This document shows positions 1 to 12,900 of a DNA stretch of 64,000 nucleotides, piece after piece. The notes under the pieces were generated by a model, which saw nothing but the letters and a program-made list of their open reading frames with translations, had not been told where the DNA came from and made no database searches. This DNA is from Topomyia yanbarensis (taxonomy: Eukaryota; Arthropoda; Insecta; Diptera; Culicidae). Position numbers and translations under genes: made by a program. Positions within the stretch are counted from its first letter, which is position 1. Each line of letters opens with the position of its first letter. Location: positions 364,490,271 through 364,554,270 of the forward strand of contig NC_080672.1 of NCBI RefSeq assembly GCF_030247195.1. Direction: 5' to 3'.

Positions 1-2099
1 ATCGAAAAATCGAAAAATCGAAAAATCGAAAAATCGAAAAATCGAAAAATCGAAAAATCGAAAAATCGAAAAATCGAAAAATCGAAAAATCGAAAAATCG
101 AAAAATCGAAAAATCGAAAAATCGAAAAATCGAAAAATCGAAAAATCGAAAAATCGAAAAATCGAAAAATCGAAAAATCGAAAAATCGAAAAATCGAAAA
201 ATCGAAAAATCGAAAAATCGAAAAATCGAAAAATCGAAAAATCGAAAAATCGAAAAATCGAAAAATCGAAAAATCGAAAAATCGAAAAATCGAAAAATCG
301 AAAAATCGAAAAATCGAAAAATCGAAAAATCGAAAAATCGAAAAATCGAAAAATCGAAAAATCGAAAAATCGAAAAATCGAAAAATCGAAAAATCGAAAA
401 ATCGAAAAATCGAAAAATCGAAAAATCGAAAAATCGAAAAATCGAAAAATCGAAAAATCGAAAAATCGAAAAATCGAAAAATCGAAAAATCGAAAAATCG
501 AAAAATCGAAAAATCGAAAAATCGAAAAATCGAAAAATCGAAAAATCGAAAAATCGAAAAATCGAAAAATCGAAAAATCGAAAAATCGAAAAATCGAAAA
601 ATCAAAAAATCGAAAAGTCAAAAAATCAAAAAATCGAAAAATCGAAAAATCGAAAAATCGAAAAATCGAAAAATCGAAAAATCGAAAAATCGAAAAATCG
701 AAAAATCGAAAAATCGAAAAATCGAAAAATCGAAAAATCGAAAAATCGAAAAATCGAAAAATCGAAAAATCGAAAAATCGAAAAATCGAAAAATCGAGAA
801 ATCGAGAAATCGAAAAATCGAAACATCGAAACATTGAAAAATCGAAACATCGAAACATCGAAAAATCGAAAAATCGAAAAATCGAAAAATCGAAAAATCG
901 AAAAATCGAAAAATCGAAAAATCGAAAAATCGAAAAATCGAAAAATCGAAAAATCGAAAAATCGAAAAATCGAAAAATCGAAAAATCGAAAAATCGAAAA
1001 ATCGAAAAATCGAAAAATCGACAAATCGACAAATCGAAAAATCGAAAAATCGAAAAATCGAAAAATCGAAAAATCGAAAAATCGAAAAATCGAAAAATCG
1101 AAAAATCGAAAAATCGAAAAATCGAAAAATCGAAAAATCGAAAAATCGAAAAATCGAAAAATCGAAAAATCGAAAAATCGAAAAATCGAAAAATCGAAAA
1201 ATCGACAAATCGAAAAATCGAAAAATCGAAAAATCGAAAAATCGAAAAATCGAAAAATTGAAAAATTGAAAAATCGAAAAATCGAAAAATCGAAAAATCG
1301 AAAAATCGAAAAATCGAAAAATCGAAAAATCGAAAAATCGAAAAATCGAAAAATCGAAAAATCGAAAAATCGAAAAATCGAAAAATCGAAAAATCGAAAA
1401 ATCGAAAAATCGAAAAATCGAAAAATCGAAAAATCGAAAAATCGAAAAATCGAAAAATCGAAAAATCGAAAAATCGAAAAATCGAAAAATCGAAAAATCG
1501 AAAAATCGAAAAATCGAAAAATCGAAAAATCGAAAAATCGAAAAATCGAAAAATCGAAAAATCGAAAAATCGAAAAATCGAAAAATCGAAAAATCGAAAA
1601 ATCGAAAAATCGAAAAATCGAAAAATCGAAAAATCGAAAAATCGAAAAATCGAAAAATCGAAAAATCGAAAAATCGAAAAATCGAAAAATCGAAAAATCG
1701 AAAAATCGAAAAATCGAAAAATCGAAAAATCGAAAAATCGAAAAATCGAAAAATCGAAAAATCGAAAAATCGAAAAATCGAAAAATCGAAAAATCGAAAA
1801 ATCGAAAAATCGAAAAATCGAAAAATCGAAAAATCGAAAAATCGAAAAATCGAAAAATCGAAAAATCGAAAAATCGAAAAATCGAAAAATCGAAAAATCG
1901 AAAAATCGAAAAATCGAAAAATCGAAAAATCGAAAAATCGAAAAATCGAAAAATCGAAAAATCGAAAAATCGAAAGATCGAAAGATCGAAAAATCGAAAA
2001 ATCGAAAAATCGAAAAATCGAAAAATCGAAAAATCGAAAAATCGAAAAATCGAAAAGTCGGAAAGTCGAAAAATCGACAAATCGAAAAATCGAAGATCG
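1..2099 (+). repeat. (ATCGAAAA)n satellite, 8-bp unit
   Basis: Tandem array of the 8-bp unit ATCGAAAA, about 260 copies inside the window and continuing past its left edge. It is almost perfectly homogeneous. Point variants cluster near 600-620, 795-865 (AAGA, AACA variants), 1020-1035, 1255-1270 and 1975-1985. Neither 8 nor the 24-nt codon cycle generates a stop, so long frames encoding KSKNRKIE repeats (plus strand) or FRFFDFSI repeats (minus strand) are open in several frames. They are consequences of the repeat, not genes. The homogeneous core suggests recent amplification. Confidence 0.98.
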
Positions 2100-2285
2100 T
2101 TAAACGAAAAACGAAAATCGAAAATAGAAAATCGAAAATCGAAAATCGAAAATCGAAAATTTAAATTTGGAAATCGAAAATCGAAAATCGAAAATCGAAA
2201 ATCGAAAATCGAAAATAGAAAATCGAAAATCGAAAATCGAAAATCGAAAATCGAAAATCGAAAATCGAAAATCGAAAATTCAAAA
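2100..2285 (+). repeat. (ATCGAAA)n array, 7-bp unit
   Basis: Directly after the 8-bp satellite the period changes to 7 bp (ATCGAAA), with interruptions near 2096-2110 and 2160-2170. The unit differs from its neighbour by a single A, so the two arrays probably arose from the same precursor by slippage. Confidence 0.93.
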
Positions 2286-3030
2286 ATTAAAATTCAAAAA
2301 TAAAAAATCAAAAATTAAAGATTTAAGATAAAAAATCAGAGCTTGATAATTTAAAATCGTTAGATCGATAAATAAACAAATAGAAAAATTGATAAAATAA
2401 TAAATCGAAAAATTGAAGCATAAAAATTCGAAAAATTGAACAATTGAAACGTTTTAAATTAAAAAGCTTGAACATTCGACAAATTGAAAGTTCTATAAAT
2501 TGAAATTAAAAATTCGAAAAATTGAAAATTCGAGAAATTGAAAACTCGAAGAGCTGAAGATTCTAAAGATTCTAAATTCGAAGAATTGAACATTCGAAAA
2601 TCAAAAATTCCGAAAATAGTAAATTCGACTGATTGAAAATTCGGAAAATTTGAAGTTGGGAAAATTTAAAATAAATAAATAAAAAAATTCTAAGAATGAA
2701 AAATTCGCAAAATTGAAAATTCAAAAAATATATGATTTGAAAAATTAAAAATTCAAAAAATTGAAAATTCGAAAATTGAACCTTCAATAAATTGAAAATT
2801 CAAAAAATTGAAAATTCAAAAAACTTAAAAATTCGAAGAATTTAATGTTTAGAAGATAAAACAAATCGAGGAAATGAGAATTTGAAAATTCAAAAAATTA
2901 GAAATTTGACAAATTGAAAATTCGAACAATTAAAAATTCGAAAAATTGAAAATTCTTAAATGGCGGAGTTCGGAAAATTGAGAATTCGACAATAAGAAAA
3001 ATTAAAGGTTCGAAAAATTGCAAAACAACA
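2286..3030 (+). repeat. Degenerate AT-rich GAAAATTCGAAAAATT-type repeat
   Basis: Low-complexity sequence built from imperfect AAAATTCGA and AAAATTGA words with no fixed period. It is the decayed edge of the satellite and closely resembles the flanks of the arrays near 55 kb and 62 kb. Confidence 0.85.
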
Positions 3031-3805
3031 ATTCACCTCTAAACATAATTACCGAAGTCTTTACGGGCACTGTTTAGTCGACAGTGGTCGTAAACTTGCC
3101 TATCACAAGGGTGTCTACCTGTACCTTTGATATTTGCCCTGTTTGACAATTTCTTAATTTTTCTGGAAATGAGCATCTGATCATCATAAGAAAACCTCAC
3201 ATGCCACGTAAAGCAAATTGACTTGCACAAAGATTTTACCATCACTCTCATCGAAGCCCGGTGAGATGATAAGTTACGATGGACCAAATTTGAAAGAACG
3301 CAACGAAAACGAAATCCAATTACCGCATTGTCACTCTTGCTTGTGCATCAATTTTCATGAAACAAGACAACATAATAGCAGCTAATAGAATATGCGGTGT
3401 CAGTGAGCCTCGGGGGTAAAAGAAAGAAACAAGGGAAAATTTTCACTCTCCGTTTTTCCTGTTTTCTGATGACATTCTTTAGAATGGAATATTAAACGCG
3501 ATCGAAAATGATGATATCCAATAACTGGTTATGAAATTATGTGCAAGTATTAGTTGAAGTTTTATAGCACGCTACAAGTGAATTAAAAGTTTTAAGAGTT
3601 ATTTTTACACTGCCATGAAACCTTCATTGTTTCTAGGGTAGGTAGATGGTCGTCTTAGGATCAAAATCCCACCTCAAGGAAAGTTTATCTACTGCGAACT
3701 TTGTTGAACACAGAAAACGATAATTCCCGCCAAGTCCATGAAACGAAGAAAGCCGAATCCTACGATTGACTTAGAAACCGTCCAAGTGGATTAATGTTTT
3801 AGTGT
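3031..3805. other. Unrecognised sequence
   Basis: No gene, repeat or RNA that I can identify. The longest frame (82 aa, minus strand, 3039-3287) has no recognisable motif. Confidence 0.5.
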
Positions 3806-3807
3806 GT

Positions 3808-3930
3808 AAAAAGTCGTTTTTATTTTTATTAGTGCACTACATTGGTATAGCTCCGATTAAACTCACTCAAACTTGGGTGTAATAATTATTTCTCTTTCTC
3901 AAACTATACCGGTCAGAACCAATACAGAAA
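3808..3930. mobile_element. Small MITE, copy 1 (GTGCACTACA family)
   Basis: Contains GTGCACTACATTGGTATAG, then CTCAAACTTGGGTGTAAT, TTCTCTTTCTC and ACTATACCGGT. The same words occur in the same order in the better-preserved element at 61127-61259, so this is an older, eroded copy of that family. Confidence 0.65.
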
Positions 3931-5540
3931 TGAAAAAGCTATGAAAAAGCAAACATTTATCAATAAATATTGCTCTACGAACACCTGTTACATACAAATT
4001 TGCGGGGCCAATAATTCAGCGTTTCGCTCGCTAATTGCAGCGCTAAACCGACGTTCGAAAAGCATCCCGAAAGCCTTCAGTGCCACCTCCCATCATCAAC
4101 CACGGCCAGATCACAGAATGCCTTGATTTTCTTTTTCTGAAAGCGAAAGAACCAATCTGTACGAAAATTTGCAGAAGCAGGTTTGACTGGTCCTTCAACC
4201 GATAATTATAGGACGCGTTTTTTTTCTTCTTTTAAATTTTGAATTTTGAAAAACTTCACTTTCATTATCCATACGACGAATGCCATAAACATACACGCCG
4301 GTATATATATCGTTGGCAGCGCTGAAAAACGGATACAACCCGAAAGCGGAGCACCGAAAATTAATTGTTTCTTGGGTCCTTCTGAAAAAAAACTGCTTCT
4401 TCGCGTTCGAGTTCAGCAGGAACTGATCGCTTAGGTTATGTTTTCGGACAGATTGGACCTACGCATGGGTGTGTGTGTGTGTGGGTACGTGTGGGTTTTC
4501 GGGTTTACCACTGTCCACGGTGTTGGTGTAATTACAGGTTACAACGACGGGGTTCGTCAAAAATAATAAGTCCCAGAACCGGTAGCTCTCTTGACAGTTG
4601 GCTCGGTCAATTTTCAGGCTGGCTGATCGAAATAACGAACGAAAGAAATTGAATCATCACGGCAGATAATGACACGGAAAGTTCTGGGTTGAGAATCACA
4701 GCCTAGACTGACCGGGAGGGGCGGAGATCTACGTGATTTCAGAACTTAGCCCTCTAATTTGAGCTGGCAAAGACTTCGGTAAGCAAGGCAATTACACTTT
4801 TTTTCCTGATTATTCATCGATTGGTAGCGAATTGATTAGATTCCTAAAAATAGGTTCGCACGGCCATTTTTCAAGCTCCGCCTCTTCGTCGTTACTCTGT
4901 CAAGACTTTAGGTTTTCGATGGAACGGATTGGGAAGAACGTTCGAATCGGATCAGAAAAAGTTGACTATCGAACGCGGTTCGAAAACTTAATGCGGCGTA
5001 GCAAATTGCAAAATCTATTAATTACTGCAAATTCGAGAGTGATCAAACCTGCCGCGGTAGTCTAGGTCCTCCTCCGCGGTATCGAAGTCGCCAATTGACA
5101 CTAATCTTATCAACCGGTTGCTGGCGGTTGATGTGTGGCTGGCTGCCTGCCGAGAGGTTCAGTGAGTGGGAATTAGCGGGATGATAGCACATTTGTTGTT
5201 TAATTTTGAGTGGTTCCGCACGGTTGGTGGAGGTGGTGTAATTTTACTTTTTGCTTTAGGTTTCCGAATTCGGTATCCCCGTAGCGGTAAAATGAAGTAA
5301 TTTGAATATTTATAACGGATCGAATTAGCGCAAAGGGGAATAAATTTCTAAATATATTGGCTGATTAATAGGGGAATGACGGTTTTGGTCAAAATTATTA
5401 TGAAATGAAAAAGTAGGATGTGAAAATAAAAAGAAATCTTCATGATTTCTATTTATTTTAAGTATATTACCAAGGAGCTTACAAAATGAAAATATTTCTT
5501 AATTCCGTATTATTGTAACATAATATCCAAAGATTTAAAT
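3931..5540. other. Unrecognised sequence with a (GT)n microsatellite
   Basis: A short GT microsatellite lies at 4469-4484. Small frames at 3941-4126, 4246-4434 and 4832-5065 show no recognisable domain. No repeat family identified. Confidence 0.5.
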
Positions 5541-5752
5541 AGAGTAAGGTGGGGTAAATCGGACCTAGTAAATGGTTTTGGCTGCAAAATGCTCATTTTA
5601 CATCGGATCAAGTCGTTATTTATACCAAATTAAAGGATAAGCTTCTGCGAAACTCTCTATGTATAGCAGTTCATTCATATCTTAGCATTTTTGGTATTTT
5701 CAAAAATGGTGGTGTAAACCCGACCGCATATGTTTGAGCAGTCACTGGTGCT

Positions 5753-6527
5753 GAAATAAGATTTCGCTAGAGTTTTTTGTCGTGACCAACAACTTATCTT
5801 TCAATATAGGGGCACCTTTTCGAAATTTCGGAAGAAAAATCAAGTAAGATTAGAAACGATTATATCTTTTGTTGTACTGCATGGAATTAATCAATTTTTT
5901 CGCCATTTTGTCAAAATATTTTCAGCAATGTTCTATGAAGTTTGAAAAATGTATGACATGCATTAATAACGAAAAACTGTTTTTTTAAAAAAATCTTTCC
6001 TAAACTGTTCGAGTAAGGTGATAATTTCCAACTCATCTCGGTCAGAGCCGTCAATACAGTGTACCAACCGAACACCTAAATGATAGAAAGTTTTAAATGT
6101 AGGTCCGCTACAGTTTTGTTTCTATTATCTTATCTTATTCTTATTGAGCTGTTTGGAGCGAACGGTTGTCAGTTTGTGCCGTTACGTGCTACTAACAGAG
6201 GTAATTATTTTCCTTTCTGATGGTTAGAAAGAAGCACACTCAACGAAAAGTCGGATTTTAAAATACAGGACCGAAGTTCGTTCGTGCTTGGTTCCCGCTA
6301 ATTTCATGCACCGAGCCGCCAATCTTGAACAGTTGTCGTTCGAATCTCCACTTCTTTGACGATGGAAGTAAACTGAAACGGCATCATTCGTGTGCTACGA
6401 AAACGCGACGTTGTGTTCTGTCTCGCGTGACGTTTTCGTGAGGTTAGTTCTTACGTTAGCACAATCCCCCAAATAATTTGAATTCGTGTGTTACACTCAT
6501 GCTGGCTATACCACACATACGCTCAAT
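5753..6527. repeat. Duplicated block, copy 1 (gag start to H2A leader)
   Basis: Homologous to 20880-21327 plus 22640-22873. Shared landmarks in order are a stretch reading on the minus strand as the first codons of a gag-like ORF (around 5780-5805), CAACTCATCTCGGTCAGAG, ACCAACCGAACAC, the AATTATTTTC region, GGTTCCCGCTAATTTCATG and CCAATCTTGAACAG. It ends at the H2A pseudogene. Copy 1 carries about 130 bp (5870-6000) absent from copy 2. Confidence 0.75.
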
Positions 6528-6790
6528 ATGTCTGGACACGGTAAAGGAAGAACGGTGAAGGAAAGGTAAAAATTCCGGTCGGTTCGAGCTGGTCTCCAGT
6601 TTCCTATCGGCCGAATCCATCGTTTGTCGAGAAAGGGTCACTGCACTGAGCGTTTCGGTGTCAGAGCACCCGTCTACCTGGGAGCAGTGATGGAACATCT
6701 TGCCGTCGAAGTATTGGAGCTGGCAGGAAACCCTGCCCATGAAAACAAATGCACCCAAATAAGGAATGCACAACTTAAATCGCAATGAAA
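6528..6790 (+). pseudogene. Histone H2A pseudogene, copy 1
   Basis: Begins with an intact ATG and reads MSGHGKGRTVKER, matching the H2A amino terminus (MSG-GKGGK-K-K). A frameshift follows. The continuing nucleotide sequence still matches the H2A core in shifted frames: a region corresponding to GLQFPVGRIHRLLRKGN near 6590-6640, APVYL-AVME near 6668-6695, and [10 protein letters not shown] near 6700-6730. Reading-frame breaks and internal stops make it non-functional. There is no intron, as in normal replication-dependent histone genes. The upstream 0.75 kb is shared with the second copy at 22874, so the unit was duplicated with its leader. Identification is by protein pattern from memory; an H2A variant as parent is not excluded. 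Confidence 0.85.
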
Positions 6791-7900
6791 AAATCGCCCT
6801 TTTCTGGGCGACTATCTTCTTCGCATAAAGAGTTACGTTGATTTTCTCTAATTAATGCACATTTTGAGGATTTGTCAATGTGTTTTATTTTAACTTAAAA
6901 CTCTTTCGTCTAATGGTCCGTAGTTGAAATGTGACATAGTTTCTCATCCCTTTTGCTTACCATTTTTCTGTTAATGGAACCACTTGAGAAACTTTTAGGG
7001 AAAAAACGTACACCTACATTTTTAACTATACTGGAAAACCAGTGCACCCGTCACACAGCATCAAGATTGAATATAATTCAAGCCCGAAGAAAAGAAGGGA
7101 GGCTGGGGCAGCGCAATGAAAAAAGACATTTTCAATTAAATTAATTGAATTAAATTACTACAATATTATTGGTTTGTCCTGGAAAAGACCAGTTGTGTTA
7201 TGGTTCATTGTGGGAGTTACAATATAGGCCGGCTCACCGCGGATCCGGTTTTTACATTTTGTTCACATGTATTTAGCAACCAAAAAATTGAAAGGCAACT
7301 CAACCTAATTTTTTACGATCACTTTGAAGAAAGCTATGAATTTTCATAAAAATCGCATGAAAAAACTTAAACTCCCACTCACCCATCGGCTTCTTCAACT
7401 CACATTCGTATTTTAGTAGATGCGAGCCCAATTAAGTCTGCCCGTGATTCAGAACTACCTACAGAAACATGTTGTATGATGTCTTAGAGATAAAAGATGC
7501 ATCACTTATATCCGAAATATAAAACATGTATACCAATAGGCTCATTATCCTATAAACATATCAACGTCTCGTTAACCCAACGCAAATTTATCCCAGTCTC
7601 AACGCAAACTCACAAATAGCACACACGTCACACCCTGCAGTGTTGAACTCAATCTAAATCCACCCTCATCCACATTATAAATCATCGCGTGTACTCGAAC
7701 CTTTCGCACAGTATTGACACGAGTAATTTTTTCGAGCGCTAGTAGAACTGCACTAGTTTCCTTGCTGTAGGCAAAGTTTATCGTGTGCTTTTCAACGTGC
7801 TGTGCGATTGAAAACTTTTCCTAGACGAATGAGTTCGTCTATGCAACGTTTGCCATGCCTGCCGAAAATGCGTGGCGTCTCCCGTTTATCGCCCGTCCGG
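6791..7900. other. Unrecognised sequence
   Basis: AT-rich, no recognisable gene. The 63-aa frame at 6953-7144 has no motif I know. Confidence 0.5.
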
Positions 7901-7970
7901 ACATTATTGTCCAGCTGTTGTTCGTTCGAAAAGCGAGCAACGACTGATATACAAGGATATGCGGCACCAC

Positions 7971-8163
7971 TATAAATAACCTCCCTCTACGCTACGCTAT
8001 ATATCTCTTTAATCCGTCTTTGCGCGTGAAGAACACAAAACCTATAACTAAATTAGTTTGGAATTTGCGTTGTCGCGTGAGTCGCGTAGGTGTTTCCTAT
8101 TGACGGTTCCTGTACGGGAGTTTTCTCGTTTTTCGAAATCTATTCATTTTATTTGTTTTGCAG
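7971..8163 (+). promoter_or_regulatory. Possible TATA promoter and short leader intron
   Basis: A TATAAATA box at 7971-7978 is followed about 100 bp later by a strong donor (GTGAGT at 8077) and an acceptor with a pyrimidine tract (TTTATTTGTTTTGCAG, ending 8163), giving a possible 87-bp intron. No convincing ORF with an ATG follows. The 80 bp before the TATA box loosely resemble 33115-33200, so this could be part of a repeat. Weak call. Confidence 0.2.
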
Positions 8164-9237
8164 TAGCGTGCCATTGAAATACAAAAGGAATACAGCAATA
8201 ATTTCAGTTATTTCCGTGTTGTTTGGTGGTGAAAAGACGGAAGTCTAACTATAAATAACAACGTTGTTAGCGTTCAAAAAAATTACGCAAAAACGTGGCA
8301 TCGATAGATTTTAGATTGTAGAATGACACGCAGGCCCAGATAGTGCAGTAAAACATTTTCAATGTCAAAATGCTCACTAGCGCCGCAGTATTCTGAAACA
8401 TTCTGTATACCAACTCGTAGGTTTGATTTTCTAGGATATTTCGTCGAAGACATAAACTTTCTCAAAAACTTCGATTTTGAGATACGGTAAGTTTAAGAAA
8501 ACATGCTCACTGGCGTTACCTAGCCGAAAACTTTTATTTGGAGCTATTTTCTCTTCCACAGGATAGCTTTTGATCTCCTGGAAAAGCTTGCTGAAGAGAG
8601 TCCTCTACACAATTGGGATATGTAGAACAGAATGCACAGTAGTCCAGAATGTAAATTTAGCAGGAATTTTGAGATTTTACTAAAACTAAGCAACTTAGCC
8701 TAATTAAGTCTTTGGAGAAGTTTTCGTAGTTTGGGAGGCCTTTCTTTTTGTTAAAACAACAGTTAGAGTGGTTCTAATGTTACCAAGATCAAAAAATTAA
8801 CTTTTAAATCATCATAGCTAGAGCTAAAAAACCTTCAGCGAAGTTGTAGAACAACAAATTTTGAAAAAGTTTGCTGAAGACGTGTAGGCTCTATCTGTCA
8901 TACTTATTGTTTTACAACAAATATAAAATCGAAGGTTGGGGTGTTTCTTAGAAAAACTGAAGTAGTCTTCAGACAACTTTAAGGTTGTTTTAAAGCGAAT
9001 AATTTGATTCGCGGCACCACATATCTATTTTCGTTGAAAAGTTTTGAGCACTTTTTTGCCAAAAATGGGTTTTTTGGAATAACAATATCACTCATTGAGG
9101 CAAACAAAAGATAATTATTTTTCAATTATAAATAAGGTCATGATTAGAGTTATAATTGAGCAAAAAATGACGAACACGATATTGTTTAAAATTTCATAAA
9201 ATTGATTAAAAAAAACCTTTTTTTGATATATTAAATG
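8164..9237. other. AT-rich sequence, probable old repeats, not classified
   Basis: Contains phrases such as TTGCTGAAGA and TCGAAGACAT that recur in mosquito dispersed repeats, but no termini could be defined and no coding sequence was recognised. Confidence 0.35.
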
Positions 9238-9477
9238 CCATTCATAAATTACGTAATAGCAATTGCTCAAAATTGACTCCCCCATCCCCCATGTAACAAA
9301 TTGTCGCAAATTTCTCTGTGCCCTCTCCCCTATTACGTAACAAATTCTTCGAAAAACTTTTTTTGTTTAGTAAAAACATGTTACGTAACGATCTAGCTTA
9401 CTCCCCCTCCCCCATATGTCACAACTTCTCGTACCCTCTCTCCCACTAAACGCGTTACGTAATTTATGAATGGTCCC
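9238..9477. mobile_element. MITE with ATTACGTAA inverted ends, copy 1
   Basis: Left end CCATTCATAAATTACGTAA and right end TTACGTAATTTATGAATGG are inverted copies, about 240 bp apart. The interior carries ACTCCCCCATCCCCCATGTAAC and ACTCCCCCTCCCCCATATG, also found in the copy at 54273-54515. Outside the ends, TTA occurs on both sides (9231-9233 and 9478-9480), consistent with the 3-bp target duplication of PIF/Harbinger elements, but this class assignment is an inference. Confidence 0.8.
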
Positions 9478-9935
9478 TTATATCTTTTGAATAATATAAG
9501 CTAGAGTATTGAATTTTCAAAATGTTCGTCTGCAAAAGCTCTGAAAAACATCAGAAAGATAGGTTGGACAAAATGGACACTGAAAAAGTTATATTAAAAA
9601 TTGGTTTTTCATGAATTGACCCTTTGTAATATGTTTAAATTATTTTCACGATGGACAATATAAAAAATATATTTTCGTTTTCATGATAAAATACTGCACT
9701 TTACGATACTTTTCTATTATTTTACATAGTGGATAGGGTGGTTCTTATTTTTTAAATCAGGAAATTAACTTTTTAATGGTGGATGATAGAGTTTCCTGTC
9801 TTCCAGAAAATTGAAGAAAATAAAATTTTAAAGAAACTTTGTCGAAGACACTAAAACTGTATGTCGTGTTCTTTTCATTTTACAATAAATTTACCAAAAA
9901 AAATCATTTAAAATATAAAATTTCTTATTGAGTGT
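9478..9935. other. Unclassified AT-rich sequence
   Basis: No gene. Contains repeat-like text (GTCGAAGACAC) without defined ends. Confidence 0.35.
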
Positions 9936-12900
9936 ACGATCCAGATGTGCGGGCATAGGGACTTTACGATCGCGCGAGAATAAGCGTTTATTTGTGTGCG
10001 CTTCAGACCACGTTAATCAGATTATAAGTTATCTAGAGCGAAAACTCGAAATCATCGGGGGTTTGTTGTGTTTGCGAAATCTGCGTGGATGATCGCGATT
10101 GGATGTTCGTTTCGGTGTGTCACCACGAAGGGCTTGAGCGTTTGTATGTTCGCATATTCGTGTGTTTTCTTGAATGATCGCGCGGGCCTTAATTTCAGTT
10201 CAGATGCTAGAAGAAAGTGAGCTCTCCCATATCACTTAACTTCCCGGTTATGTCGCCATGGAGTGTTGTCTAGTGGATATGAACATTAGAGTGGCTCGAA
10301 AATGACATTTTTCAGCACAGCACTTTTTGAGTTCCTTTTGTAGTCCCAAATGCCTGTATAAAGTTTGGGAGCGGTCAGTTGCTTCCCGGGTTTGCGCATT
10401 GCGTTTAAAATTTGTATGGGATTTTATATGGGGAAATCAATTATTTTGCATTTACATTGATAAATATTGCTATTTAACTGAATATGAAAAACCAGCTTTA
10501 TAAAACGTTAATTCAAACCTTGTTTAACAACTTTGTCGAAGACGGTAACTAGCTACGAGTTTTCAAAAAATAGTTATAACGATTTTGAAACTTATGGTTC
10601 AATACAAATGCAGAAATTAATTATTTCTTCCAACACTGTCAGTACACCACGACAGCGATACTTTAAACTTGAATAAATGAGAATATATTCATGGCAGGGA
10701 CTTGGTACCTTTGAACCAAATGTTCAGAATGAATTTCTGAATAACATAGACGTAGTCAGAAAATGAAAACAAGAGGGGGTGTGGCTTGTGTACTCCCCAG
10801 TTCCCTGTTTAGATAGTTTAGTAAAACATAAGGAGCACATCTTCAACGCAGGTTTAAACCGCCGAATTAAAAATTAATCTTACGTCTTTGAGTGCTACTA
10901 TTTAAGGGCTCTACTGTTATCTCATTTAAAATGGTACAGCGGTTTGTAAGTTTTACATATTTTAAAAACCTATTTCTTAGCCGTTCAGAGTCACAATTTT
11001 AAAAAATGCATGTCCTTAGATTCCTTGAAGTCTCGGAATTGTTTCTATTGACGTTTTCGTTTGAGAATCTAGGAACGAAACCAGAATAGTTATTTTAAAC
11101 AAGAGTTTTTTGATGAAATTGAGTTAGGTTCACGCAAAACAGAGGTGATGTTGGCGAACCAGAAATATACTTCAGATTAGAGCCCAACACGATTTCCAGA
11201 CCTGAGTTAGTTTTTGCCCCAAGCAAAAACAACACATAAATTTGTAGGTGTAAATTCTAAATATTGTAAATGTTATTCCCCACAACAAAGATTGTAGTAT
11301 GATTCATATTTGGGTCTATCAAAATATTAAGAAAGTTCAGTCGTTGACATTTACAAGGACGTAATGATTCTTTGTCTTATACAAAACAATCTAAACAGGG
11401 ACTGGGGAGTACACATGCCCCACCCCTTCGTCTTTTCATTTTCTGACTACGTCTATGATATTCACCAATTCATTCTGAACATTTCACCAAGTCTCTGTGA
11501 TGAATATATTCTCATTTATTAAAGTTGTTAATGTCGATGTCGGTGGTGCACTGGCAGTGTTGGAATGTTGGAAAATGTAATCAATTTATGCATTTGTATT
11601 TTACCATAAGTTTTAAAATCGTTATAACTATTTTTTGAAAACTCGTAGCTAGTTACGGTCTTCGAGAAAGTTGTTGACCATGGTTTGAACTATAGTTTTA
11701 TAAAGCTGGGTTTTCATATTCAGTGAAATAGCGATCTTTATTACAATAAATGCAAAATAATTATTTTCCCCATATAAAAGCCCATGCAAACTTTGAACGC
11801 AATGCGCAAACCCGGGAAGCAACCAATCGCTACCAAATTTTGCACAGGCATTTGGGACCACAAAAGGAACTCAAAAAGTGCTGTGCCCGCTAGTTTAAAT
11901 CGCTTTGAAGTTTTTCCATACAACCGCGAGCCACTCTAATGAACATCATTTTTTTCTGCTTGGTCCAATTGAAGGCATGGACCTAGGCTGCTAGGACCGA
12001 GAGTAGGGACCCGGACGTAACCGGTTCATGACCGCGTGATCTAATTTATAAGACCGCGTTTGCAAAATTTATAAGTGCTAAAACGTTCACTTAGTCACCG
12101 GGGTGTTGTTCTGTTTGCGAGATCAAGGGCGTAGGTGTGCGTGGATGATCACGAAAGGCCGGAGCGTTTATATGTTAGCGTGTTTGTTGCGTGAGCAAGC
12201 GTTTATGTAGCTTCGCGTGCTTAAGTTCAATTTAATAACCATGTGGACATTCGTATATTCGCGTGTTTTCGTGAATGATCGGGCGCGGACCGTGAATGTG
12301 ATGCTTCATTTTTATTATCTGGTTCAAATACTAGAAATTTTCACCAGATCACTAGAGTTCCTGGTCACGATGTGTAGCATGTTCGCAATTGCATGTTCGC
12401 GTTTGTGACAAGGTTTGTGCTATCGCGAAGACTATGAGCGTTTGTACGTTTGTAGTGATAGAGATTGTGAGTGTATATGAGAGAATAGGCCATTGATTGT
12501 GTTAGTGTGTGTTGGAATGAGCCTAATTTAAGTTATAGTAAAAAAGAAAAAAATACCATGCCGAATTAGGATAAAAAAGGTGAAAAAACGTATAACTTTA
12601 TCGATATTCTTGTTGGTGGTGAGTAGAGAAAAAGCAAACTAATAGAAGTACAACAAAAGCAGATCAATGAAGTAGAAGAAAAGAATACATAAAACGAGCA
12701 ATCAAACTACTTGAATTTGTCTTAATTGCCAGCAAATTGTTTTATTTATTCACAAACATGATAACATCCCGGTGATAACGTCTCAGCACTTATAAATTTT
12801 CAAACGCGGTCTCAAGCGTGAAACTAAAAACTCTCGCGGTCCCACGATCATGAATCGGTCACTTCCGGATGTTTCTATCCTTGACATCAGCAGACTAGGT

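Noticed and set aside
626..2303. Long frames (196-489 aa) with FRFFDFSI or KSKNRKIE repeats
   Set aside because: They are the 24-nt codon cycle of the stop-free 8-bp satellite, open in several frames and both strands.
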